Shown here in pieces: positions 8,035 through 13,873 of a stretch of DNA of 31,270 nt. The position numbers and the translations under genes are program-made. Position 1 is the first letter of the stretch; each line of letters begins with the position of its first letter. This stretch comes from an uncultured Faecalibacterium sp. (lineage in GTDB: Bacteria > Bacillota > Clostridia > Oscillospirales > Ruminococcaceae), in the NCBI GenBank assembly GCA_900539945.1, contig UQDV01000030.1, positions 1 to 31,270 of the forward strand, in the 5' to 3' direction. Under the pieces are notes generated by a model that worked only from the letters and a program-made list of their open reading frames with translations, was not told where the DNA came from and made no database searches.

Positions 8035-9198
8035 GTGTTTTTAAAGACCGTAATGGAGCGCAACCAGCCGTTGGTGCGTCTGGGCATTGAATGGCAGCAG
8101 AATGGCGTGATCCTGCCGGACACCTATCTGCTGGATTACGACACGATCCTGGAAAATGCCCGCAGCATCAAACAGGCAGGCGACGCAAACGGCGTGCAGA
8201 ACTTTTTCATGCTCAAGCAGATCGGACGCAACCCCCTGATCGCCCGTGCGCTGACCGACATGGGATATGTGGGCGCTGTGTGCGTGGACTTCCGCGAGGC
8301 GCTGACGATGGTGGAAAATCAGATCCCCCTCGGCAACGTAGGGCATCTGGTCCAGATCCCCCGGGCGGCCCTGAAAAAGATCCTCCGCGCAAAGCCGGTG
8401 ATCGTAACGGTGTACACGCTGGAAAAAGCCCGCGAGATCAGCGCAGTCTGCACCGAGCTGGGCCTGCACCAGAAGCTGATGCTCCGTGTTCTGGGAGAAG
8501 GCGACATGCTGTATTCCGGGCAGTACGGCGGCTTTGAATTGCAGGAACTGGACAGCGCAGTGCGTGCGATCGAGGCGATGCCGAATGTGGAGGTGGGCGG
8601 CGTGTGCAGCTTCCCTTGCTTTTTGTACGACGAAGCGGCACAGGACATCCTGCCCATGCCCAACCTCCGGACCGTGCAGACCGCAGCCGAAATGCTGCGT
8701 GCCCGCGGCTACCGGGACCTGATGCTCAATACGCCCAGTGCCACCTGCACCCACAGCATCCCGATGATCGCGGCAGCAGGCGGCACCCACGGGGAACCGG
8801 GACACGGCCTGACCGGAACGACACCGTATCATGCCGGCCACCCGGATGCCGAGGAGCGCCCCGGATACCTGTATGTTTCGGAGGTCAGCCACAATCTGGG
8901 CGATAAGGCGTACTGCTACGGCGGCGGGCATTACCGCCGCGGCCATATGAAGAACGCCCTGGTGGGCACGACGCCGGAAAATGCAAAGGTCGTGCCGGTG
9001 CTGCCGCCGGACGACTCCAGCATCGACTATCATTTTGAACTGCAGCAGAACTGTCCGGTCTCGGCTGCGGCGGTCATGGCGTTCCGGACACAGTTCTTTG
9101 TGACCCGGAGCCGGGTGGCAGTGGTCAAAGGGCTGTCCTCCGGCAAGCCGGAGCTGGCGGGCCTGTACTCTGCGCTGGGAGAACCGGTCCGGGAATGA
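8035..9198 (+). CDS. yhfX: YhfX, alanine-racemase-like fold-type III PLP enzyme
   Basis: A 387-residue enzyme with the N-terminal PLP barrel of alanine racemases. Lys61 in NFFMLKQIGRNP is the expected cofactor lysine. Later segments (SATCTHSIPMIAAAGGTHGE; GLTGTTPYHAG) belong to the YhfX C-terminal part. It probably racemises or epimerises an amino compound, but no activity is established. The start is GTG at 8035, with AGGAG 9 nt upstream. It lies between yhfS and yhfW, as expected for this cluster although gene order differs from E. coli. Confidence 0.88.
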   Translation: MFLKTVMERNQPLVRLGIEWQQNGVILPDTYLLDYDTILENARSIKQAGDANGVQNFFMLKQIGRNPLIARALTDMGYVGAVCVDFREALTMVENQIPLGNVGHLVQIPRAALKKILRAKPVIVTVYTLEKAREISAVCTELGLHQKLMLRVLGEGDMLYSGQYGGFELQELDSAVRAIEAMPNVEVGGVCSFPCFLYDEAAQDILPMPNLRTVQTAAEMLRARGYRDLMLNTPSATCTHSIPMIAAAGGTHGEPGHGLTGTTPYHAGHPDAEERPGYLYVSEVSHNLGDKAYCYGGGHYRRGHMKNALVGTTPENAKVVPVLPPDDSSIDYHFELQQNCPVSAAAVMAFRTQFFVTRSRVAVVKGLSSGKPELAGLYSALGEPVRE

Positions 9199-9216
9199 CA
9201 GAAAGGATAATTCGCA

Positions 9217-10428
9217 ATGGGAAAGTTTGTTGTAATCGTTCTGGATGGTTTTGGTGTGGGCGCAATGCCGGATGTGCCGCAGGTGCGCCCTGCGGACTGC
9301 GGTGCCAACACCTGCGTGCATATCTTTGAGCGCACGCCGGACCTGAAGCTGCCCAATCTGGCAAGCCTTGGTCTGGCGAACATCGTGGGGCGGGAGTTCC
9401 CCGGCCTGCCGTTTGCGACGGATGCAACGTTCGGCCGTGCCGAGCTGATGCACGATGGTGCGGACACCTTCTTCGGCCATCAGGAGATCATGGGCACCCG
9501 CCCGGCAAAGCCCTTCGGCGAGCCGATCTGCAATAAGATCGAGCTCATCAAAAAGACGCTGGAGGATGCGGGTTACCATGTCCGGTATTACACCGAAACA
9601 TCCGGCAAGCGCCTGCTGATCGTCAACGAGGCCTGCACCGTGGCCGACAACGTGGAATGCGATCCGGGTCAGGCCTTCAACGTCACGGCGGCCATCGACG
9701 ACCTTGATTTTGAGGAAGAGCTCAAGATCGGTCATCTGGTGCGCAGCGTGTCGGTCGTGCCCCGCGTCATCACCTTCGGCGGGCGCGGCGTGCACCTGCA
9801 GAACCTGCTGGATGCCATTGAGGAACACGGCGATTACATCGGCGTGAATGCCCCGGCCAGCGGTGTTTACAACAACGACTACCATTGCATCCACATGGGC
9901 TACGGCGTTGACCCGGAGGTGCAGATCCCCACGATTCTGGGCAAGAGCGGCCTGCCGGTGTTCCTGCTGGGCAAGGTGGCCGACGTGGTCACGAACAATT
10001 ACGGCACCAGCATCCCCATGGTGGACACGGCCAGCGTGCTGCAGCGCACCCTGGAGATCGTAAAGGAGCAGGAGACTGCGTTTATCTGCACCAACGTGCA
10101 GGAAACGGACCTGTGCGGCCACCGGGAGAATGTCGCGGCCTACGCAGACCGCCTGCGGGTGGCGGACGAATGGATCGGCAAGATCCGCGACGCCCTGGGC
10201 GAGGACGATATCCTCATCGTGCAGGCGGACCACGGCAACGACCCGACCATCGGACACCCGCACCACACCCGTGAGATGGTGCCGCTGATGATCCACAGCG
10301 CCCACTCCACCCCCAAGAATATCGGGATCCGCAAGACCCTCAGCGATGTCGGTGCGACCGCTGCGGACTATTTCCACAGCAAGGCACCGGAAAACGGCAC
10401 CAGCTTTCTGCCGCTGCTGCTGAAGTAA
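9217..10428 (+). CDS. yhfW: YhfW, phosphopentomutase-like alkaline-phosphatase-superfamily enzyme
   Basis: A 403-residue relative of phosphopentomutase (DeoB). Metal-binding motifs are present: VLDGFGVG with Asp10 at the N-terminus and QADHGNDPT near residues 336-344 followed by GHPHHTRE. In DeoB the residue before GHWE is the phosphorylated threonine (DTxTGHWE). Here the motif is DTFFGHQE (83-90), with Phe86 in that place, so the usual mutase mechanism may not apply (from memory of DeoB). It probably acts on a phosphorylated sugar-like compound or has become a different phospho-transfer enzyme. AAAGGA precedes the ATG. Confidence 0.87.
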   Translation: MGKFVVIVLDGFGVGAMPDVPQVRPADCGANTCVHIFERTPDLKLPNLASLGLANIVGREFPGLPFATDATFGRAELMHDGADTFFGHQEIMGTRPAKPFGEPICNKIELIKKTLEDAGYHVRYYTETSGKRLLIVNEACTVADNVECDPGQAFNVTAAIDDLDFEEELKIGHLVRSVSVVPRVITFGGRGVHLQNLLDAIEEHGDYIGVNAPASGVYNNDYHCIHMGYGVDPEVQIPTILGKSGLPVFLLGKVADVVTNNYGTSIPMVDTASVLQRTLEIVKEQETAFICTNVQETDLCGHRENVAAYADRLRVADEWIGKIRDALGEDDILIVQADHGNDPTIGHPHHTREMVPLMIHSAHSTPKNIGIRKTLSDVGATAADYFHSKAPENGTSFLPLLLK

Positions 10429-10449
10429 AAACAAAGGAGCGGAGAACCG

Positions 10450-11178
10450 ATGAAGATCATTCGCGCAAACGATTACGCAGACATGTCCCGCAAGGCGGCC
10501 AACATCCTTTCGGCGCAGATCATCCTGAAACCCGACTGCGTGCTGGGTCTGGCCACCGGCGGCACCCCGGTGGGTGCCTACCAGCAGCTGGTGGAGTGGT
10601 ACAACAAGGGTGACCTCGACTTTTCGGGGGTGACGACCGTCAATCTGGATGAGTACCGCGGCCTGCCCAAGGACCACCCGGAAAGCTACTGGAGCTTCAT
10701 GCACCGCCACCTGTTCGACCACGTCAACATCAACCCCGCCCGCATCAACCTGCCGGACGGCACCAACCCCGATGCGGACGCAGCCTGCGCCCAGTACAAC
10801 CAGATCATCCACAGCGTGGGCGGCATCGACCTGCAGCTGCTGGGCCTTGGCCCGAACGGCCACATCGGCTTCAACGAGCCGGGCAAGGCGTTTGAGCTGG
10901 AGACCCACTGCGTTGATCTGACCGAAGCCACCATCGAGGCCAACAAGCGCTTCTTTGACGGCAACGAAGATCTGGTGCCCAGGCAGGCCTATACCATGGG
11001 CATCAAGACCATCATGCAGGCCCGCAAGGTGCTGGTGGTCGCCAACGGCCTGGCCAAGGCAAAGGCCGTCAAAGCAGTCGTGTCCGGCCCGGTCACGCCG
11101 GAATGCCCCGGCTCCATCCTGCAGCTGCATCCGGACTGCACGCTGGTGGCAGATGAAGAGGCCCTGAGCCTTCTGTGA
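10450..11178 (+). CDS. nagB: Glucosamine-6-phosphate deaminase/isomerase family protein (NagB-like)
   Basis: A 242-residue protein of the NagB family, which converts glucosamine-6-phosphate to fructose-6-phosphate and ammonia. Typical motifs are GLATGGTPVGAYQQLV (phosphate loop), VNLDEYRGL with Asp67 as general base, and GLGPNGHIGFNEPG with His138 and Glu143 of the ring-opening/allosteric region. The length is normal. It starts 22 bp after yhfW with its own AAGGAG site and is the last gene before a strong terminator, so it belongs to the operon. NagB is not part of the E. coli yhf cluster as I recall it, which hints that the pathway may end in, or work on, an amino-sugar phosphate. Confidence 0.9.
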   Translation: MKIIRANDYADMSRKAANILSAQIILKPDCVLGLATGGTPVGAYQQLVEWYNKGDLDFSGVTTVNLDEYRGLPKDHPESYWSFMHRHLFDHVNINPARINLPDGTNPDADAACAQYNQIIHSVGGIDLQLLGLGPNGHIGFNEPGKAFELETHCVDLTEATIEANKRFFDGNEDLVPRQAYTMGIKTIMQARKVLVVANGLAKAKAVKAVVSGPVTPECPGSILQLHPDCTLVADEEALSLL

Positions 11179-11223
11179 CCTGCCCGCTGCCGTGACAAGA
11201 CAGCAGACCGTAAACGATCCGAG

Positions 11224-11262
11224 CAAGTTCGCCGTTCCGTCAAAGGAGCGGCGAACTTTTTT
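11224..11262 (+). terminator. Intrinsic terminator of the yhf-nagB operon
   Basis: AAGTTCGCCG (from 11225) pairs with CGGCGAACTT (to about 11258), with TTCC/GGAG inside, followed by a run of T. It lies 46 bp after the nagB stop on the same strand. Confidence 0.9.
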
Positions 11263-11302
11263 GTGCAGAGGGTGCCTGCAATGCGCAAAAGCGGCAAAAG
11301 GA

Positions 11303-11353
11303 AACCCGGCAGGTATGCCATCTTATGATGACATACCTGCCGGGTTCTGTTTT
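11303..11353 (-). terminator. Terminator, probably the original lysS terminator left behind by integration
   Basis: A long near-perfect hairpin pairs CCCGGCAGGTATG with CATACCTGCCGGG. Read on the - strand it is followed by TTTCCTTTT, and on the + strand by TTCTGTTTT. It lies 45 bp from the displaced lysS 3' end at 11398-11426, exactly where the - strand lysS terminator would have been before the element inserted. It may also act as a second, bidirectional stop for the nagB operon. Confidence 0.75.
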
Positions 11354-11397
11354 ATGGGTTGGTGCAGCGATTGCACCGATCCATAGCTTCATTCTAG

Positions 11398-11426
11398 TTT
11401 ACTGCTCGATCGGCTTCATCGTGGGG
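11398..11426. repeat. Left attachment site (attL), copy of the lysS 3' end
   Basis: This 29-bp segment (TTTACTGCTC…CATCGTGGGG) repeats 22229-22257 with a single mismatch (G11408 against A22239). Read on the - strand it encodes the last codons of lysyl-tRNA synthetase (TMKPIEQ then stop); the mismatch is a silent Ile third-position change. It is separated from the real lysS by the whole element, so it marks the left junction. Confidence 0.92.
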
Positions 11427-11491
11427 GACTATGAATACGTCACGAACTGCATAACTTTTAATTTGGTTATCGATAAGCATATGCGATATCA

Positions 11492-11540
11492 TTATAAAAA
11501 TATTGAGCAGACACATGGCTACACATCTGCTCAATATTTT
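11492..11540 (-). terminator. Terminator of the GNAT/SecB-like operon
   Basis: A perfect 15-bp stem: AAAATATTGAGCAGA (11497-11511) with TCTGCTCAATATTTT (11526-11540) and a 14-nt loop. Read on the - strand a further TTATAATG follows the T-rich arm. It lies immediately after the SecB-like stop. Confidence 0.88.
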
Positions 11541-11546
11541 GCATTA

Positions 11547-11969
11547 TTATTTTTTTGATTCTGCTGTAGTCATCATTTTATTGATGTTCATAGCTGGCCA
11601 TACTATAGGTTCAGTTTCAGGTTGCGCTGTTAAAAGAGTCATTTGCGAACGAACATACGGAAATAAAATAGCCAAAGCATTTTCCTGAAGCAACTGATTT
11701 TTGTGAGAGTCCGACTCTTCAATGCTCCAGTAGCCACTGATTTGAACTTTAGCTTTGAACTCTCCTTCGCGAGTTGCCTGCGCAGTCAAGGTCGTCCGAT
11801 ATTCACCATCGGATATTTTATCGATGCCATAGCTAAGATTAAAGCTTGTTTTTGAATCATCTTTTAAAGAAAAACCATCTCTAACAAAAGAGAGTTCATC
11901 AAACACGATATGATTGGCCTTTAAAACACTAACAGGCAACTCATCCGTAGGGCGAATTATTTCGTTCAT
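11547..11969 (-). CDS. SecB-like chaperone, third gene of a candidate toxin-antitoxin-chaperone operon
   Basis: A 140-residue protein resembling the SecB export-chaperone family. The strongest match is the C-terminal signature ALAILFPYVRSQMTLLTAQ followed by EPIVWPAMNIN (SecB proteins have LFPYxR, then a Pro/Leu-rich segment ending PVNF). Central beta-strands fit too (GEYRTTLTAQATREGEFKAKVQISGYW). Gram-positive bacteria generally do not use SecB for export; solitary SecB-like proteins on mobile DNA are known as chaperones that stabilise an antitoxin in TAC systems. I place the start at ATG 11969, which has AGGTG 7 nt upstream, not at ATG 11996, which directly abuts the previous stop without a site of its own. 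The fold assignment is by motif and should be confirmed by profile search. Confidence 0.72.
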   Translation of the reverse strand: MNEIIRPTDELPVSVLKANHIVFDELSFVRDGFSLKDDSKTSFNLSYGIDKISDGEYRTTLTAQATREGEFKAKVQISGYWSIEESDSHKNQLLQENALAILFPYVRSQMTLLTAQPETEPIVWPAMNINKMMTTAESKK

Positions 11970-11996
11970 TGTTTTCACCTGTCTTACATAAATCAT

Positions 11997-12299
11997 TTAT
12001 GCGGCATACAATGGGAAATCAAAATACACGGATGACTCTAACATAGAAGAGAATGACACATCCGTCATGTTTTGAGGTGCAGTCTTTACATAGGAAAGAG
12101 GCCTATCAATAAACGACAAATCCAAATCATCAAAGATAACCTCTTCGGAATCGCCTACTTGTTCACAGCTCATCCCAGAGAGAGAATCCCTCAGCAGACT
12201 TTCTTGTTGTACGGCGTACTCCATGGAGGGATGTGCTAAGGAGTCCAAAACTCTTTGCATACCCTGATCTGTTATGTTGTAGACTTCATGAAGCATCAT
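11997..12299 (-). CDS. Unknown 100-residue acidic protein, candidate chaperone-dependent antitoxin
   Basis: I do not recognise this protein. It begins MMLHEVYNITDQGMQRVLDS, has an acidic middle (DSEEVIFDDLDLSFIDRP) and ends in a hydrophobic, aromatic tail (SSVYFDFPLYAA). A very strong AAGGAGGTG site precedes the double ATG. Its stop directly abuts the first ATG of the SecB-like frame, and the GNAT gene ends 29 bp upstream, so the three are co-transcribed. In known TAC systems the antitoxin carries a hydrophobic C-terminal tail that the SecB-like chaperone binds, and this tail would suit such a role. No ribbon-helix-helix or helix-turn-helix motif is obvious. The antitoxin role is inference from position and composition only. 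Confidence 0.7.
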   Translation of the reverse strand: MMLHEVYNITDQGMQRVLDSLAHPSMEYAVQQESLLRDSLSGMSCEQVGDSEEVIFDDLDLSFIDRPLSYVKTAPQNMTDVSFSSMLESSVYFDFPLYAA

Positions 12300-12328
12300 A
12301 ACGCACCTCCTTCTTAATAAGTATTAAC

Positions 12329-12868
12329 CTATAGTATGTCATCATATTCCTTGAGAAGTCTTAGATTTTCCGCTGATAGCAAATCAATCATCATCAGAGT
12401 AGTTTCTGGGTCGTCACCATCTTGATCAACTTCTTTAAATCCAAAGGCTCTTTGATACCAAGAAACCTTTTCATTTAAAGCATTAATTGTAACCAACCGG
12501 AACGGACAATCTCTATGAAACATGATTATTTTAGCCAAGATGCGCTTAAGAACGTTACTTCCTATCTTTTGATACTGATATTCTTTACGAACAGCAAGAT
12601 ACTCAATATGCATTGCATAAAGGTCCACATAACTATTAAGAGAATACTCATCAATCGGCTCAGGAAACCTATCGATTGGAAATCTCTTAAATTGAATCTG
12701 ATAATACGCAACGATAACTCCGCTTTCCGTTGTGACCTCATATGCATAGCAACGATCAAGCAACGTCAAAAAATAAGAGTCTGCAACCTTCTTATCAATG
12801 CTTGGGTTTCCACAAGTGAAACATTGATCCGCAGGATGATTTAACTTTGTGAAAATCAACTTCCCCAT
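12329..12868 (-). CDS. TacT-like GNAT acetyltransferase, candidate toxin
   Basis: A 179-residue GNAT-fold protein. The N-terminal CGNPSIDKKVADSYF (19-33) resembles the FxCGxxxLDxxL start of TacT/AtaT-type toxins, which acetylate aminoacyl-tRNA. Acetyl-CoA motif A is LAVRKEYQYQKIGSNVL (91-107), with Gln/Lys where many enzymes have Gly before the IG. The C-terminal NALNEKVSWYQRAFGF (129-144) supplies the usual catalytic-position Tyr and FGF end. It is first in the three-gene operon behind a strong promoter, with an unknown small protein and a SecB-like chaperone downstream. A free-standing acetyltransferase with another substrate is the alternative. Confidence 0.82.
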   Translation of the reverse strand: MGKLIFTKLNHPADQCFTCGNPSIDKKVADSYFLTLLDRCYAYEVTTESGVIVAYYQIQFKRFPIDRFPEPIDEYSLNSYVDLYAMHIEYLAVRKEYQYQKIGSNVLKRILAKIIMFHRDCPFRLVTINALNEKVSWYQRAFGFKEVDQDGDDPETTLMMIDLLSAENLRLLKEYDDIL

Positions 12869-12908
12869 TTAAAACTCCCCACATTGGTTTCGGTAATGCA
12901 AGTTGATT

Positions 12909-12937
12909 ATAATAGCACGTTCTTAAGCTCTTGTCAA
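12909..12937 (-). promoter_or_regulatory. Strong sigma-A-type promoter of the GNAT/SecB-like operon
   Basis: On the - strand TTGACA (12937-12932), a 17-nt spacer and TATTAT (12914-12909), preceded by the extended element TGC. A perfect -35 and 5/6 -10 lie about 40 bp before the GNAT start. The palindrome CTTAAG falls within the spacer and could serve autoregulation. Confidence 0.82.
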
Positions 12938-13116
12938 GATTAAACTATCACAATTTTAACCATTTGTACAGCCCCATTGCTACTTTTTTATTGCTTTTTG
13001 TTATATTGCACAGTGTCTTTCGCGTGTTGTTTATTAAAATGAACAAAACGACTGTATTTACACTTGATAAATCTTATTTGGAACATATAGGATGGCCTTC
13101 GTGCAGATGAAGATTC

Positions 13117-13150
13117 AAGAAAAAGCGCACCTTCGGATGGAAAGTGCGCT
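13117..13150 (-). terminator. Terminator of the DUF6462-like gene
   Basis: AGCGCAC (13124-13130) pairs with GTGCGCT (13144-13150); read on the - strand the stem is followed by TTTTTC. It lies about 20 bp after the gene's stop. The stretch 12938-13116 beyond it holds no convincing gene. Confidence 0.75.
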
Positions 13151-13168
13151 ATGTAAGAAAACGCTGAT

Positions 13169-13399
13169 TCAGTTGTTGCAGCGATGTTGTTCCAGATAAT
13201 CGTCCAGAATGTCCAGATCAATAATCGCTATCTTTTTTATGCGGAGTAGTGCGTGAGCTTCCTGTGCCAGCTTTCGGAACGAAATCTTGCCCATCGAATA
13301 GAGAGCCATTCCTTCTTCGTAGCCGACGTATCTCTTTTTCTTTTTGGCCAGAATTTTTTCCAGTTCGGGAACTTCAAACGAAGCAGCTTTATGTTCCAT
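13169..13399 (-). CDS. DUF6462-like small protein, possible excisionase-type adaptor
   Basis: A 76-residue basic-to-acidic protein resembling small Clostridia proteins near integrases (DUF6462 from memory): RYVGYEEGMALYSMGKISF, then KLAQEAHALLRIKKIAIID, then ILDDYLEQHR. The pattern (helix, SMG turn, AxAxxxxxK, DxxxxxxYLE) is that of a MerR/Xis-like winged helix that binds DNA and ends in a helix resembling the end of Xis. ATG 13399 has AAAGGAG 9 nt upstream; an in-frame TTG at 13420 overlaps that site and is unlikely. It may regulate int or aid excision beside the separate Tn916-type Xis at 15214-15408. Confidence 0.65.
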   Translation of the reverse strand: MEHKAASFEVPELEKILAKKKKRYVGYEEGMALYSMGKISFRKLAQEAHALLRIKKIAIIDLDILDDYLEQHRCNN

Positions 13400-13456
13400 G
13401 ACATTCTTCTCCTTTGTCAAGGGTAGTGGTATACTTGCGTTATCAGGATATAGAAA

Positions 13457-13500
13457 GAGGACACCTCACGGTCAGCAATCGCTGATGGTGAAATGTCCTC
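13457..13500. other. Long imperfect hairpin in the gene-free stretch 13400-13835
   Basis: GAGGACA (13457-13463) pairs with TGTCCTC (13494-13500), and inside CAC…GTG and GTCAGC/GCTGAT continue the stem around loop AATC. No T-run follows on either strand beyond weak ones. The rest of the stretch has short repeats of TCCG/CGGA (13580-13670) and no gene that I can support. A structured RNA, attenuator or protein-binding site is possible. Confidence 0.45.
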
Positions 13501-13835
13501 TTGGCTGTTTTCTCGTTTACAGTTCTCTGCTGGTAGCCAGAATGTGAGAATCCGTCTGTCCTAGCGTGAATTTTTTTGCATCTCCGTCAGTCCATGCGGA
13601 AATCCGTCAAGGATGTCAGCTTTCTGACACTTTCCGTGTCGGAATCCGCGATGTATTTCATTGTCGGAGACACAAAGATTACCACGTAGCTCAGTTAGAT
13701 TCAGGGCGCATCGTGGGGACAGGTCAAGGAAGGCTCACAAATGGCTTTATTTTCCTTTATAAGCCTATCCATGCGGCTTCCTTTTTCCTACTCCCGTACG
13801 TCACCCTACGCAACTCTCCACAACTTACCGGCAAT

Positions 13836-13867
13836 TTGGTGTAAAAGTGGTGTAGTAGTTGGTGTAG
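13836..13867. repeat. Three TGGTGTA repeats at the int 3' end, possible integrase arm sites
   Basis: TTGGTGTAA (13836-13844), GTGGTGTAG (13847-13855) and TTGGTGTAG (13859-13867) lie in tandem just past the integrase stop. The same 9-mers occur near attR (22147-22166 and inverted at 22071-22107). Short direct repeats shared by both ends are typical arm-type sites bound by the N-terminal domain of Tn916-like integrases. Confidence 0.6.
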
Positions 13868-13873
13868 TGGATT

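Noticed and set aside
8041..11226. Very long open frame on the - strand opposite yhfX, yhfW and nagB
   Set aside because: It mirrors GC-rich coding sequence on the + strand, has no ribosome site and low-complexity composition; similar mirrors exist opposite 2281-3933, 4655-6151, 5790-8123, 22677-24242, 24452-25930 and 29269-31242.
12988..13221. 77-residue frame on the - strand
   Set aside because: Overlaps the end of the DUF6462-like gene and its terminator, has biased composition and no ribosome site.
13680..13725. tRNA-like words (CGTAGCTCAGTTAG…) in the gene-free stretch near int
   Set aside because: Only a D-arm-like segment; no matching acceptor stem, anticodon arm or T-arm can be folded, so it is not a tRNA gene.
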